Positions 1 through 12,179 of a stretch of 64,000 bases of DNA are shown one piece after another; position 1 is the stretch's first letter, and each line of letters starts with the position of its first letter. Below the pieces are notes generated by a model. The model was given only the letters and a program-made list of their open reading frames with translations. It was not told the DNA's origin and searched no databases. The DNA is taken from NCBI RefSeq assembly GCF_032854445.1, contig NC_088295.1, positions 32,849,385 through 32,913,384 of the forward strand. The letters run 5' to 3'. The position numbers were made by a program, and so were the translations under genes. Source of the stretch: Liolophura sinensis. Lineage: Eukaryota; Mollusca; Polyplacophora; Chitonida; Chitonidae.

Positions 1-1947
1 AAACAGAAAGCCTAGAGTTCACGTTTGAGAAGAATTTACATGGCTGTCATGATGCTCATGCCCTGACTAGGAGATGAAATCATAGGAAGCGATCATTTTG
101 TGATACTGACGGGACCCGTGCGATTTTGACGATCATTACGTAACATCTCTGACCTATGGATAACTGAATTTAAAACAAACGGCCATACTGTGATCAAGTT
201 GGACGCAAGGTTCCGAAACTAAAAAATGACCTGTAACTAAATATGGCGAGGCCTTACACCAAGTTTGAATTCATTACGATGAACAGTTTTCAAAAAAAGT
301 TCGGAAAGCTATTTGGACAAAATTAATTGTATTATTGTGCATTTTGAACATTTCGGGTCGGAACTTAAACGTGGTGTGTAACTTGTTATAGGAAAGCCAT
401 GTAACAAGTTCCATTCCGATATGAAAGACTGTTGTGAAAAAAGAAGTTCTGAAATTTGTTTGTACGAAATGGTCACAACTGTGTCCACATTGTACGCGGG
501 AGCTGGGGTGGGGTTGGGTGGTGGGGCTCATAAACAACGGCCATTATGTTGCCAAGACATGTGCCAAGAATCAAATTCAATGCTACCATCCATTTTGAAA
601 AAAACTGTGTACACAAAACAGCCATAATATGGTGTCCACAACAAGAACAAGACCGAAAACTTTTCATGGTGAAGCCATGTACACAATTTCAATTCAGTAC
701 GAGGAACCATTTTCATCCAGCTTTTGGAAAGGTGTTGTGATGAACTGACAGACTGACATACTGACAGACGCAGATATACTTAACCGGATGCCAGTTTGCG
801 ACTAATACATAAAGCCTAAAGCAATACAAATACATTAATACATCCTCACATACACCCAAAAATACGCCCAGCCAACGTATTCCGAAAACCACAGGATAAG
901 TGAAATCAAGTGAAAGTTATACATGCAAAAACATGCAGTTATTTCCGTTGGTAAACCGCTTGATGTGTCATCTTGGAATGATTTAGTCCACTTAGTCTTT
1001 GGACTGTCATTCTAAAGATATTTCATCAATCGTCAAATATGGACTATAAATGTGTCATTGTGAAATAAAATCTGTAATAATTCAATAACGGATGCCATTG
1101 TCAACGCCTACTGAAGTAATTATTTTTCAGACCTTATTGAAACAATTACATCAATAGATGTAATTTATATCAATAAGAGTTGCAGCCAGTGCAGGTAGGT
1201 GCATAAAAACTCTAAAATTTTTGTCAATAGTAAATTGAAGTAATAATTATGAATCTTTTGCAGTCATTTTTGTGTGAATCTGGTGTAAATTTGTAAAATT
1301 AAGGTGAAACAAGATTGCAAAACAATCATAACCTGTGTTATTGTATTGACGATTAATAAAATGCAGGTAGTCGACACTTCGCATATAAGTGTGACATACA
1401 CTGACATGTATAACGGCAAAAATCATTTATTTCTTAATTAACAAAAGGTGCAGATCATTATCCGGACAAAAAATTTATTGACATTATTTATCAAAGATAA
1501 ATTCTTTGTTTTCGTACTCTTCACACACGGACAGGTTGATGTAAGTGTTGATCGAAATACATAATAGCACTGGCGGGCGGGGGGGAGGGAGGGACTTGGT
1601 TTGGTTTTAGCTTTGTTAGGCTCATATTTTTTGTTAATTTCTATTATCACCATACCTCATTATTGATTTCAGTCGTCTGAAACGTCTACTTTTATTTGTT
1701 TAGAAAGAGAATAAAAACAGGAAAGAGTAAACCCATTACACTGATCAGCAGTCATTTACAGGGTGTCTAAGTTGTCTCTCTCGTTCTTTGATTTTAGCTT
1801 CAGTGTTTACCTATATCCTTGTCAAGACAAAGAAGAATTTGTTGAAGTGATCATGTTAACATGATTATGTTAAAGATTGTTTAACAGTTGTTTATACCGA
1901 GCCCAATGACGATCGCCTGTCTGACAAATATCTTTCGGTAGTCTATG
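1..1947. other. No gene seen
   Basis: AT-rich. 280-760 holds loosely repeated phrases (GCCATGTA-ACAAGTTCCATTC types) and ends in ACTGACAGACTGACATACTG, similar to 47790-47820, so it is probably an old dispersed repeat. Nothing recognised in 760-1947. Confidence 0.6.
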
Positions 1948-2010
1948 TCAATAGTCAGAATCCCTTCTAACATCGTCAACAGTTTTGTAAATCATGATGT
2001 TCATGAATTG
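1948..2010 (-). pseudogene. Pseudogene exon: tyrosine tail
   Basis: Acceptor TTTTTCAG followed by 20 codons and TGA. Reads QFMNIMIYKTVDDVRRDSDY. The first tail tyrosine of the main gene is Phe here; the second (IY) is kept. Confidence 0.65.
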
Positions 2011-2225
2011 CTGAAAAATAGACTGCACTGTTAGATTAGATTTAAGAATTATGTGTAAAATTTGTATGAATTTCTATCATAAAGGAGCATTCATTTGTTT
2101 AGATTCATGATTCTAGCAAAGACAAAGTTGTCAAGATGTGGAAACGTTCTAAAGGATAGGTTTTTGTAACATGGCCATAACATTCTACCTTCAGTATTGG
2201 ATGAGTTAAATTTATAGAGATTTAC

Positions 2226-2641
2226 TTGTACATTTGTAAACACGACAGCAAGTGTATGGCACAGATCCTTTAACTTTGGTCGTTCATCAGGGTCGTCCTT
2301 CCAACACTTCAGCATTACACTGTAACTACAGATATCAGTACTCCAAAAGACCATCTGTGAAAACAAAATGACGTGTTATAAATGTAGTTACAGCTTTATG
2401 TTTCCCATATTTTGTTCCGCTGGGCAGATGAATTTCCTAATTTGTCTTGTACATGCGGAACCCAGGGAGCTCAATAAAAAGCGAATAAACCTGCTTAAAA
2501 CTTGTGCTCAAAACAATTTTATCGCTTGTAATGAGCTACAGACATGAAGTCGATAAGGAAGGCTTACACTTCACTGTGTACTGTGAAGATTTTGTTCTCT
2601 AGAGCCGCTATTGGTGCACATCCGTGTAGTGGAAAACTTCT
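2226..2641 (-). pseudogene. Pseudogene exons: activation segment and fused C-lobe
   Basis: Exon 2641-2568 is 74 nt, the same length and phase as its twin 24911-24984, and reads FPLHGCAPIAALENKIFTVH. Exon 2354 onward begins WSFGVL, then after 27 nt meets the acceptor-like CTGTAG and YSVMLKCWKDDPDERP. In the main gene these parts are separate exons with a 461-bp intron between them. The rest of the first exon, its donor and nearly all the intron are gone, and the two parts are in different frames. Confidence 0.78.
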
Positions 2642-3021
2642 CTGAAATCAAATAAATAAGTCTTTATACCGAGTATATTTCTTACAATATACTGTGTTTA
2701 TACAGCTGGTTTTTGCAGTTTGTGCCCTGTGGACTGACGTAAAATCAAACTTTCCCAGTTAATAGCTGGTGTTGGCTAGATTTTAGTCTGCCAGATAAAA
2801 TTTGTGCACTTGTTTTTACCATTCACATTTTGATAGATATAGTACAATGTAAAATGGAATCTCTATAAGCTGTAATGGACAACCCGTAATGTTCATGTTC
2901 CTCCGACCAGTTAAATACTGGATAACGTACAGCTCTTTCTAATATGTACTAGGTGTACTGTACCCGATGTAATATACCGCACAATTTCCAGCAGACATTA
3001 AATAAATCGTAATAAGATATT

Positions 3022-3138
3022 TTTCTCCTCGGCTTTAGAACTTTCCTCAGCTGGTCTAGCTTGCTGTAACCCAGGGATTTTGGTTGTAAGGTCCTTGGCA
3101 AAGAGAATGCTTCAAGCGCGAAGGTCTCCATGGAGAAT
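3022..3138 (-). pseudogene. Pseudogene exon: catalytic loop with TGA
   Basis: Reads LHGDLRA, stop, SILFAKDLTTKIPGLQQA, alongside LHGDLRAVNVLLGGDLTAKI in the main gene. HGD in place of HRD is shared, so the arginine loss predates the duplication. The metal-loop site reads PGLQ against SGFQ. The upstream AG acceptor is GG and the downstream GT donor is absent. Confidence 0.8.
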
Positions 3139-3398
3139 CCGCAAAGAAAACCGAGGCTGTAGTTTGATGTTGCGCATTAACGATGGCTTATAGTGTGCGT
3201 ACTGTTTAATCCTGGGATATACATGCATTACCTTAAACGAGGAAGTTGTAAATTTCTCCCTTGTCGTTCAGCATTAAGAGGATAGTGCAACATGTTATTT
3301 TCATTTCACATCCATTATTCGTCACAAAAAAGAGTGTACAGTAGCTTTCTGCTAGATCTGTTCGCCAATTTCTGTGGTGACATTTACTTAAAATATTT

Positions 3399-3560
3399 AT
3401 TTATTTATTTGATTGGTATTTTACGCCGTACTCAAGAATATTTCACTTATACGACCTCGGCCAGCATTATGGTGGGTGGAAACCAGGCAGGGCCGGGAGA
3501 AAACCCAGATCCGCAGGTTGCTGTCAGACCTTCGCACGTACAGCCGGAGAGGAAGCCATA
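3399..3560 (-). mobile_element. SINE fragment in pseudogene intron
   Basis: Body and ATTTATTTATTT tail without the tRNA head. It lies where N-lobe exons of the pseudogene would be expected. Confidence 0.8.
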
Positions 3561-3831
3561 CAAGAATATAACTCTTGCCCTGTTCATATTACATAAATAG
3601 CACAGATCTGACTCGCTGGTAAATATACGGACGACTGACATGGCGCATACGGTACCTTCAGTTTTATACATTTGACCATGCATCTTTTCCATTTACCGCT
3701 GATATTAATACCTGATCATATCGTTTTATGACAAGTAATATCTCTGGTGAGGCCTACTCTTCGCCTTGAAACTTGAAGAACATAATCAGATGATATTTGC
3801 TTATGCAGAAAAGATACCAGTCTTTGCTTAC

Positions 3832-3944
3832 CTTTCGACGAGTTAGCAGGCGGTAGACTCTGACTATAACAATGATGATGAGAACGACGACTCCACATGA
3901 CATCCTGGCGGGCAGCACTGTTGGACTGGATCCAATTTGTTGTT
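3832..3944 (-). pseudogene. Pseudogene exon: transmembrane segment
   Basis: Acceptor TTCTTCAG and donor GTAAGC are intact. The frame gives ARMSCGVVVLIIIVIVRVY followed by basic residues LLTRRK. The SCG start of the helix and the phase 1 acceptor match the main TM exon at 33662-33785. This exon on its own is undamaged. Confidence 0.75.
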
Positions 3945-4811
3945 CTGAAGAAACAATAGTGATGAAAATTTGTGGCTATTGCAGAATGGCACCTACACAT
4001 GTCAAAATAATACATAATAATCAGAGAATTATTTAACCATGATTTATAACCATGAATGTGGTCCGTTTCGGTGCAGCCGCCCTGAGTGCATGCAAATACC
4101 TTCACAATGAACGTAAAAGCCAAACAGCATGCCCATGGAACACGTAAGTGAAACAGTATATATACTTAATATACAAGTAGAACAACATTTCAATGGACAT
4201 ATAAGTACAAGAACATGTTCACTGAACGTTTAAATAGAACGGTATGTGCACTACTAAAATATGTACGTAAAACTGCATGAATTAGACTCGGTGTATTGTT
4301 TTATGCACTAATGTCCGTAAAGTTTTGCAATACCGGGTAAGTTAGAAATGTCAATCTAAAATAGTCCTTCAAACCTTTTTATCAAGTCTGTAGGCCTAAA
4401 TAAAATTAATGACGGTGCAACCTTAGGACAAGAGATCATTTTAGCAATTTTGAAGTACATTTTATATGTTAAACTGATAACACCCAGATGATGAAACGTT
4501 TCATTGTTTAATGTCTCCCTGCTGGGACGTTAGACAACTAAAGACGTCTGATATAATACTGTCCAAGAACTTTGTCTACATAAAACGCCATACCTGTTTT
4601 GTCTGGCCGGATGTATATTGGATGAAATGCCACGTTTCTTTTCTTGAACGGTTCATTAAAACTAAATAACACAAAAAAAAATAACACACAAATCCCATCT
4701 ATACTGAGCCCGTAAAACGGTTGTAAAAAGAAAATGATGATGAAAGAGTAATTTTGTTGGTTGATCGGTCTAAAGTTGAGAAGGAAAAGATGTATAAACA
4801 CGTACTAACAA

Positions 4812-4918
4812 GGCTGAAAAGACCAATCAATCCAAGTAGCTCTGTATGGAATACTAAAGTCTTAGCTGTTTGCTTCGTGCCAGTTCGCGTACATCTTGCA
4901 GTATGCATTCATCGCTTT
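4812..4918 (-). pseudogene. Pseudogene exon: membrane-proximal module with TAA
   Basis: Reads YCKMYANWHEANS, then a stop (TAA at 4862-4864), then DFSIPYRATWIDWSFQP. It aligns throughout with the main gene exon 39528-39653 (NWYKAN, then FQIPYRAT and GWSFQT). No good donor follows. Confidence 0.75.
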
Positions 4919-5578
4919 TGGGGAAGTCGGCTCTAGAAATAGAGAAACGAGAATAAACCACCGGGTTTTGGAATGCAACTTCATCTGAAAAGGGAGATCA
5001 ATACCCATGCTGTATTACAGGAAGGCAAGTGTTCTTCAAGACACTTTATGTTTACGACTATACCAGCCTAGCAGGTTGTTATATGATGACGACGAGAGCT
5101 CACTCTAAGAACGTTAAAGGTGTCTGTCCTGTGGAAAGTGGTTTATAAGCGGCAATATTTAACACGTGTTCATTAGCATCCCATGTATAGCTAGTAACCA
5201 ACACGGTATTACTCCAGTAAAACCTGTGGTCTTCAGATGGCTATACAAATTTTCGAGCTTTTTATTTCTGTTTTTTTTTTACTCTAGACAATGCGCAAAC
5301 CTCTGAAATAATGGAATAAAACATTACCTTTTGTAAACATGTTTAAATGTTTAATATCACTGTGGTAATGTATACTTGATCAATATACAAAGATAATCAA
5401 TTAGTAGGAACTTCACTGAGCAAACTGTAGCGAGGTTTCAAACCTGACATCTTTAACATCTGTACATGTGTACTGGTATATTAACTCACAAAAATGGAAA
5501 TACACACTTGCTATATTGATTTCTCAATCTTTCAGTTTCAATGAATATAATATATAAGATGAATGTCTGACACTTCTC

Positions 5579-5745
5579 TATCATTTTTAATTCGTCTGAT
5601 TGGTGTTTTAAGGCGTACTCAAGAATATTTCACTTATATGACGGCGGTCAGCATTGTGGTGGGAGGAAACCGGACAGAGCCCGGGGGAAACCCACGACCC
5701 TCTGAAGGTTGCTCACAGACCTTCCCATGTGCGACCGGAGAGAAT
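5579..5745 (-). mobile_element. SINE fragment
   Basis: Body only, with GCGTACTCAAGAATATTTCA and CGGACAGAGCCCGGGGGAAA; the tRNA head is missing. Confidence 0.8.
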
Positions 5746-5774
5746 GTCTCTATCATACAAAACACACTACAAAA

Positions 5775-6038
5775 TATGGATGGATTGGATTGGTGTTTTA
5801 CGCCGTACTCAAGAATATTTCACTTATACGACGGCGGCCAGAATTATGGTGGGTGGAAACCGAGCAGAGCTCGGGGGAAACCCACGATCCTCTGAAGGTT
5901 GCTGGCAGACCTTCCCACGTACGACCGGAGAGGAAACCAGCATGAGCTGGACTTGAACTCACAGCGACCGCATTGGTGAGAGACTCCTGGGCCATTACGC
6001 TGCGCTAGCGCGCTAACCGACTGAGCCACAGAGGCCCC
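5775..6038 (-). mobile_element. Full-length SINE
   Basis: Reverse-oriented full copy: body from GGTGTTTTACGCCGTACTCA to the head complement CTAACCGACTGAGCCACAGA. It follows directly on a body-only copy at 5579-5745. Confidence 0.85.
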
Positions 6039-6039
6039 C

Positions 6040-9000
6040 TACAAAATATGCAACAGGATACTTTTCGACCAGATATGTTTTCATAACAAATTAATTTATA
6101 TTAGTCTGTAATGCAATAAAACGGTAATGTAAACTTATGAAATACATTTAGCCTTTCGTATGTGGGTGATATGGTTGGGAATTAGTAGAGTGAACAAAAT
6201 GTAGTGAAGCATCAAGGTGGATGAACCATTAATCTCTATGACAAGAACAAGTTTACAATACTGATACATATTTCCAGAATGTACACTTTGTTTACAATGA
6301 CTCTAAACCAATAAAGGCAGAACTGTGTACCTATATCCATGCATCTGCGAAAATGTGGTAAAATGCTCGGAGTCCTTTTTTATTATTAATCGAGCGTAAA
6401 AATATCGTATTGTGCCATAAGTTTGTATGTTATGTTAGATGGGAGATAACTCAGGGTTTAATGGTGTAAGCATTGCGCAATCTCAATTCACTATGCTGTA
6501 AGGGACACTCCCAGCGCTCTTCACACCAGATGTTGTTACATCTTCGTCATTTCCCTCTCTCCAGGTGAGACAACTGTAGAGTAATTGTGCTATTGTTTTT
6601 TTTTTTTAAGGTATATGGAATATGTTTCAGTGTTGTAACTCTCATCTACGTAGATAAGCAGACTATGTAGAAATTACATAAGTAAGTTGTCAAAGTGCTT
6701 TATAATTTTTCGCGCGAGCGGATATTAAAGAGGTCTTGATCTGTTAGCGTTTCCCAAACATAGTTTTGTAAATAACCTTCCATAAATTTTCTCACCTGAA
6801 CAGAGATTTTGTGAGTAATTGAAATGGTTCTATTCTAGGTTCATTTTGTTGACATTGTTGGTCATTCGTGTTAGAATGCTAGATATTGATCTTAAGTATC
6901 ATTTGCTACTGGTAATGTAAGTTCATCAACGCAAAAAGTGCCGTTCAGGGGAGATAACTCTTCTGTACAGGTTAATCTATAGTGTCGATGTCTATGATAA
7001 AGGATCAGGTAAATTACTGTTGTAGTAAATGAGAACTGACAAAGTTCTCTAAGTATGATGCATAGACCTGAAAACGTGGTCTTCGTTAAAAAGTTAGTTA
7101 TAAAGCTGTTTATATATCGTCACAAGGACTCATGAACAAAGAGGATGGGACTGAATGAACCCTCAACTCGTGTTCCTAGTGAAGTAGCTTACCGTGAGGA
7201 GCGGCTATGGTACCAAAGTAGACAATAGTTTCCCCCAAGCGTATTCACAGAGAAAAGGTTCAGAAAACCCATGCCGGAAGCCGTCGCAGCCCGGATGTAA
7301 TTTGATAAAGCTCTGCTTTAGAAAGCCAATACAGAGGGTAAAAGGCGTTATTGTCATGGTTTCTGTCGTGTTTTCATGACCGTGTTTATGGTGGCGTTTG
7401 CTGAATTCATCTAGTGTCTTACCGCGATTTTCAGTTTCTGGGTTTGTAACTTGTGTGTCGTCGGATTGCACATCATTTGCACTCATTTACTTTTGTGGCG
7501 TCACATGACTAAAGTTGGATTTTACCAGTTACGGTTTGTAACATCCACAGCTTAATATGGTCTGGTTCATGTGATGTAGACAATAGTTAAAAAAAAGAAA
7601 ACGGACGCATAGCTTCTACATTGTTTCCCCCTTCCCGTGGGGACGGGGACATAGGGTAGAGAAATTAATAACTATTATGACCATAATGCTGTGGGTCTCC
7701 AAGGTAAAATTTGGCAGGAATTGTAATGATAAAGGTCTTCAGGGATAAAGCGGACGATACGACATGCATTATCGCGGATCACCCTGTGTCATGATGATGT
7801 ATATGTATCATACCGTCAAACTCTTTCATATTTAAAATTTAAGCTGTCAAGGGTATTCTGGTCATAATACCACTCACTTATTCCCATCTGTTAATTTGTC
7901 TACTGACATACGTCTCATGTATTTGACAGATTGTGGCCCGTGGATGCAAGGAGGACATGCCAGTAATTCATCGAACTGTATGCCTGTTTTACTATGAGAA
8001 ATAATGTAATCCGTCACTCAGGTTGCTTCAGTTTTAACATCTTATACAGCAGTCAAATGACAATATGCTCATTTTTTCCTTATTTACAGCACTGCTTGTA
8101 AGAAACAAGTGCGCCATATGTGGGAAAACATGTCTCTAAAATGAACCAGATTATGACAATAGCAATAACCGTTTGTTGTTGAAATTGAACATCCAAAGTT
8201 TGTCCTTTTCCAGAGCGTCTCTTGTAGCTCTCGAGACTGGGTGAACTAGAACTAGCACGAAGATGATATGGAAATGGTTGGTAACCATGAAAAGGGGTGT
8301 AGTATTGCAGGATATTTTGATTTTACATATTATATATACTTTGATTCCGTTTAGACCAAGTTAAATTTGGGGTCTGTGAACTTGGGGGAGTTTTGAGAGA
8401 TGTGGGAATTGTAATAGAACGAGTATTCCACTTCATATGTTTAACTGTACAGAAATTTCTTTTAATCTTACATGTAGTCATCCCATGCACAAAGGCATCT
8501 GGAAATATGTGAAAAACAGAATAAACAATGAGGTTTACTTTCCTGCGAAGTATTTTATATTTATTCCCGCTATAAAACTGTACAGTATAACCATATACAT
8601 TGTTTAACCGCTAATGTTTTAAAGATAAAATAACCAATAATTATTAAAATGAGCAATCCGAACAGTCACATTACAATGTGTTAGAACATAAACCAAAGAA
8701 TCATAAAACATAATGTCAAAGAAGGAAAGAATTTCTGTTTGAAGTAACATAAATACCAGAAGTTTAATATTGCATTTGTTGATTTTCATTTGTTGGCAGA
8801 ATTGTGTGGGTATTTTTGTCATTTGTTACTGTAATAAGCAAACTGACTGTTTTATCATAATGTTACTAAACACAGCTGAAATGAAAATAGTTGATATTTA
8901 TGCATCATTATGTAGACATGGAAATGTTAGCTTAAGCTATGCGTAGATTGAAGAAGACAGCTTAATGTGCATTTCTCGCAGCGCTAATGAAATAATATAA

Positions 9001-10300
9001 AGGACTGACAGCATAGAGTAAATCCAGAGCAGCGACGACAGTGATAGTCGGCGGATGGTCACACGTAACCGTTAAAATGCCACCTCTTGTCAGTTTACAT
9101 GCATCTCAGTCAGGGCTTTATTGTAACTGTGATGTTAGTTGCATTTCATTTGGCTTCACTGGTCTAGAATTACTCATCATTCACATTTAATATACAATTA
9201 CATTAAAACAATGCAAGGGACCAGCCTTCGGGTATGCCTAATTCACCAGCAGAATCCTGATTTATGTCTGGGAAATGGCCTAGCTATATTTTGACCTGGA
9301 AGGTCCACCTTCGTTGACGGTTGTTATACGAAAGTCTGTTTCGACACATAGATACAGGAATACAATATAAACGGCTGACAGGTAGATCAACGGGGGATAT
9401 TACAAACATGACCCAGAATATGGTTAATTTAGACTTAATTTTGTGGCACTTTGTTGTTAAAATGGAAGGTTGGTCCCGACTCGCGTACTCGACATGGAAG
9501 TGATCTCTACTGTCATAAAAGACTACCGCCTACATTGTAAACGGAGGGGTTGTATGAATTCATGAACATTTGTACATGTGCCGATGATGTCATGTAAACA
9601 TTATCAGCAACATTAGATAGATTTGATTTGGAATAATTAAGAATATTGTGCATTTGAGCTTCAGATCCACAAGTACCCCTCTACAATACACTAAATGTAG
9701 AATCACATCAACTTTCAAAGGAAGCTGCTGTAATTACTAAGTTATTTAAAGTCTATTAGGAATAAAACCCTAATTATAACTGTGGTAAAATTGTCAGATT
9801 TCACGAGGTATTTGAAACTAGACGACTAAATAACCCATTGCCATTAAATGCTATGGCTAATAATTTGTATATGTAGTCAGGATATGCTTATATCTGTTTG
9901 GAATGATCTCGCCAGTATGACCAGTGCCCCCAGAGTGAGCCGCCACTTACATGACTTGTCACAGGACATGACTGGCGATGCTGTTCTCCCCTAGACTCGA
10001 TCCACACATTCCACAGTAAAACTAGGGAGTTTCAGTACCAGACATGTCAGAAATAGTATAACTAGCCTACATAACACAATTATAACTCCTACTTCAGCAT
10101 CATATTTATTACCTCATCCAAACAAGGCCATATTTTTGTCGCCTATTACCTTTACCAAAGTAAGCTATATTTTTGCGGGCGTTTTTTACAACAGCCAATT
10201 AATGTTCATTATCTCTTCCGAACATGACTATATTTTTGCCGGCGTCTATTACCTCTGCCAAAGTAAGTTATATTTTTACCATTGTTTACGACATGTTACG
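6040..10300. other. No recognised gene
   Basis: Nothing beyond the doubtful 7205-7486 frame. No transposon ends or long repeats were seen. Confidence 0.55.
7205..7486 (-). CDS. Possible first exon, unrecognised
   Basis: ATG at 7484-7486 opens MSANDVQSDDTQVTNPETEN, followed by a good donor-like GGTAAGA near 7420. If unspliced, the frame runs 93 codons. I recognise no family, and no partner exon is evident downstream. It could be the start of an unknown minus-strand gene or chance. Confidence 0.15.
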   Translation of the reverse strand: MSANDVQSDDTQVTNPETENRGKTLDEFSKRHHKHGHENTTETMTITPFTLCIGFLKQSFIKLHPGCDGFRHGFSEPFLCEYAWGKLLSTLVP

Positions 10301-10302
10301 CC

Positions 10303-10507
10303 ATTGGTGTTTTACGCCGTACTCAAGGATATTTCACTTATACGACGGCGACCAGCATTATGGTGAGAGGAAACCATCCGGAGGTTGCTGGAAGATGGAA
10401 AGAAGGCCAGCATGAACTGGACTTGAACTCACGGGAACCGCATTGGTCAGAGGCTCCTGGATTATTGCGCCGCGCTGGTGCGCTAACAATTTCGGCCACA
10501 GAGGCCT
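10303..10507 (-). mobile_element. SINE copy, internally deleted
   Basis: Has both body (GCCGTACTCAAGGATATTTC) and head complement (CGGCCACAGAGGCC), but lacks about 60 bases in the middle, between GGTGAGAGGAAACC and GGAGGTTGCTGGAAG. Confidence 0.8.
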
Positions 10508-10509
10508 AA

Positions 10510-11815
10510 ATGCTTAAAATGTAGCCGCTTATATCTCTCCAGGACTGTGGCTTAAGTAGAAGACCATAATTTCGGAATCATCACGAATAAGCAAATCACT
10601 ACGCAGATCATCAAATTTGGGGGTTGTCGCCTGCTTTTTTACACACAAACGAAAAGTAGTCCGGCAGTTGATGTCAGATTGCTGACAGAAAAACAGGAAT
10701 AACAAAGGTGTTTGCAATTAAAGCCAGAAAATTGAATGCATGATATCCACCGGAAGAAGAATTGTGCAATTTTGCCCCCCCCCCCCCCAAAGATAGCATC
10801 GCCCATTCCATAATACATAGGCATGAATTGTACTGTTTGGTCTAGTATTGTGTTTGTTGAGATGAGCAGAAATGTATCGTACGTATGTTACAGGTAAAAA
10901 ATATTCTGTGCATTTTATTAACTTGCAATTTTAATCATTATCTAAAGGAAATTTGAAATAAAAAAATTGCTCAAAAATTTTCTTTTCCGAAATTATATCA
11001 GCACCTCAATCATTTCAATCTTTGCAAAGCGCGTGCGTTGACTGTCAAAATTATATTGGTCATTTCCATCACCGGAACTTTCATGTATATTCTTGCATTT
11101 GGCATGATTCATCCAATACATAACTCATTCATACACATGTATTGGCTACCTGATAAATTATTTACAGAGGAGAACGAATTTTCTTGTGCCATTTTTGTCG
11201 TCCAAAACTGACACTAGAATATGCAAATCATAAAAATCAATAGTCTCGAGTATTTGAAAAAAAAAACAACTAGACTTTGCATTCCGTGTAACCGCTTCAT
11301 CTCAGACAGCGATGTTAGAGTGAAACCTATCACACAACTACAATACTGACCGCCATTGTATAAGAAAAAAAGTCATGAGTATGGTGTTAAACAACTATAA
11401 CATAAATAAGTAAATAAATACCACACAATATTGAACGGTTCTCTTAGAGACCAACCACAAGCCACAAGATAATCGCTGAAACTATTTCTTTGTGAACACA
11501 CATGCCTGTATATTAAGTAAACGAAAACAAATCAACACAGTTTACATACTTTATTTAGCTAAAAGAAGGCTTTAATCGGACCTACCGATACATTAACAAA
11601 AAAATGCAAATATCTAAACCACATATATTATAGAATATATATGTAAACATGTAAGGTTGAATGGACAATAGGACGTTACACAATCACCTCGGATTTGCCA
11701 GTTAAAAGATTACATTTTGTCATTTCTATGAACTCTGCATAAATATGATTTTTAAAAATGATGGAATACGTCGAAAACTACGGGGGGTGGGGGGGGGGGC
11801 GGAATTAACATTAAA
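10510..11815. other. No recognised gene
   Basis: A run of C at 10776-10788 and G-rich 11781-11800. A SINE-like tail (AACATAAATAAGTAAATAAA) at about 11398-11420. Nothing else. Confidence 0.5.
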
Positions 11816-11817
11816 TC

Positions 11818-11940
11818 TGTAACTCTTTATCGATATCGCTAATTTACTTACCGATATTGATAAATCATTTATAGATATAGAACAATCTTTTATCGACATC
11901 GATAAATGGATTAGCGATATCCGTAAAGAGTTAGAGATTA
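11818..11940. repeat. Palindrome of ATCGATATCGATAAAT-type repeats
   Basis: The left end (TAACTCTTTATCGATATCGC) and right end (GCGATATCCGTAAAGAGTTA) are inverted repeats of each other. Between them lie variants of the 16-mer ATCGATATCGATAAAT. Related 16-mers recur at 13410-13535, on the other side of the LTR insertion. Confidence 0.75.
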
Positions 11941-12179
11941 AATAGTGTCCCCTATTGGTTTAAATGGAACTGCTCCGTGTACGCTGCTTAGAAAGAATGA
12001 CTGACAGAAAATGTCTTTATTTACAATAGCGGACACAGTAGAGGAAGTAAGGTAGTAGAATCAGGACTGTGTAACCAATGCCGGTGATCTAACCCAGCAG
12101 AACTACAAGGAACACGAGTGACACGGGTACTAGTGTAATGCCTGCTCACAATGAGCAGTTTTCATGCGATTTACTCGGT

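Larger units (their letters stand above)
1948..4918 (-). pseudogene. Decayed paralogue of the receptor pseudokinase
   Basis: Same strand and same exon order as the main gene: membrane-proximal exon (4918-4812), VKVFACTQGGCTET exon (about 4110-4040), TM exon (3944-3832), catalytic loop (3138-3022), activation segment (2641-2568), fused C-lobe (2354-2226) and tail (2010-1948). Lesions seen: TAA at 4862-4864, acceptor dinucleotide GG at 3139-3140, TGA at 3112-3114 inside the catalytic loop, no donor after that exon, and a deletion fusing the two C-lobe exons. N-lobe exons are not recognisable; a weak remnant of the hinge exon (frame reading DKGEIYNFLV) may lie near 3222-3256. No coding ectodomain exons were found further upstream. 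A tandem duplicate that died is the simplest reading. Confidence 0.8.

Noticed and set aside
4538-4801. Possible extra exon of the pseudogene
   Set aside because: Reading HPIYIRPDKT before a donor-like GTATGG did not align with any exon of the main gene.
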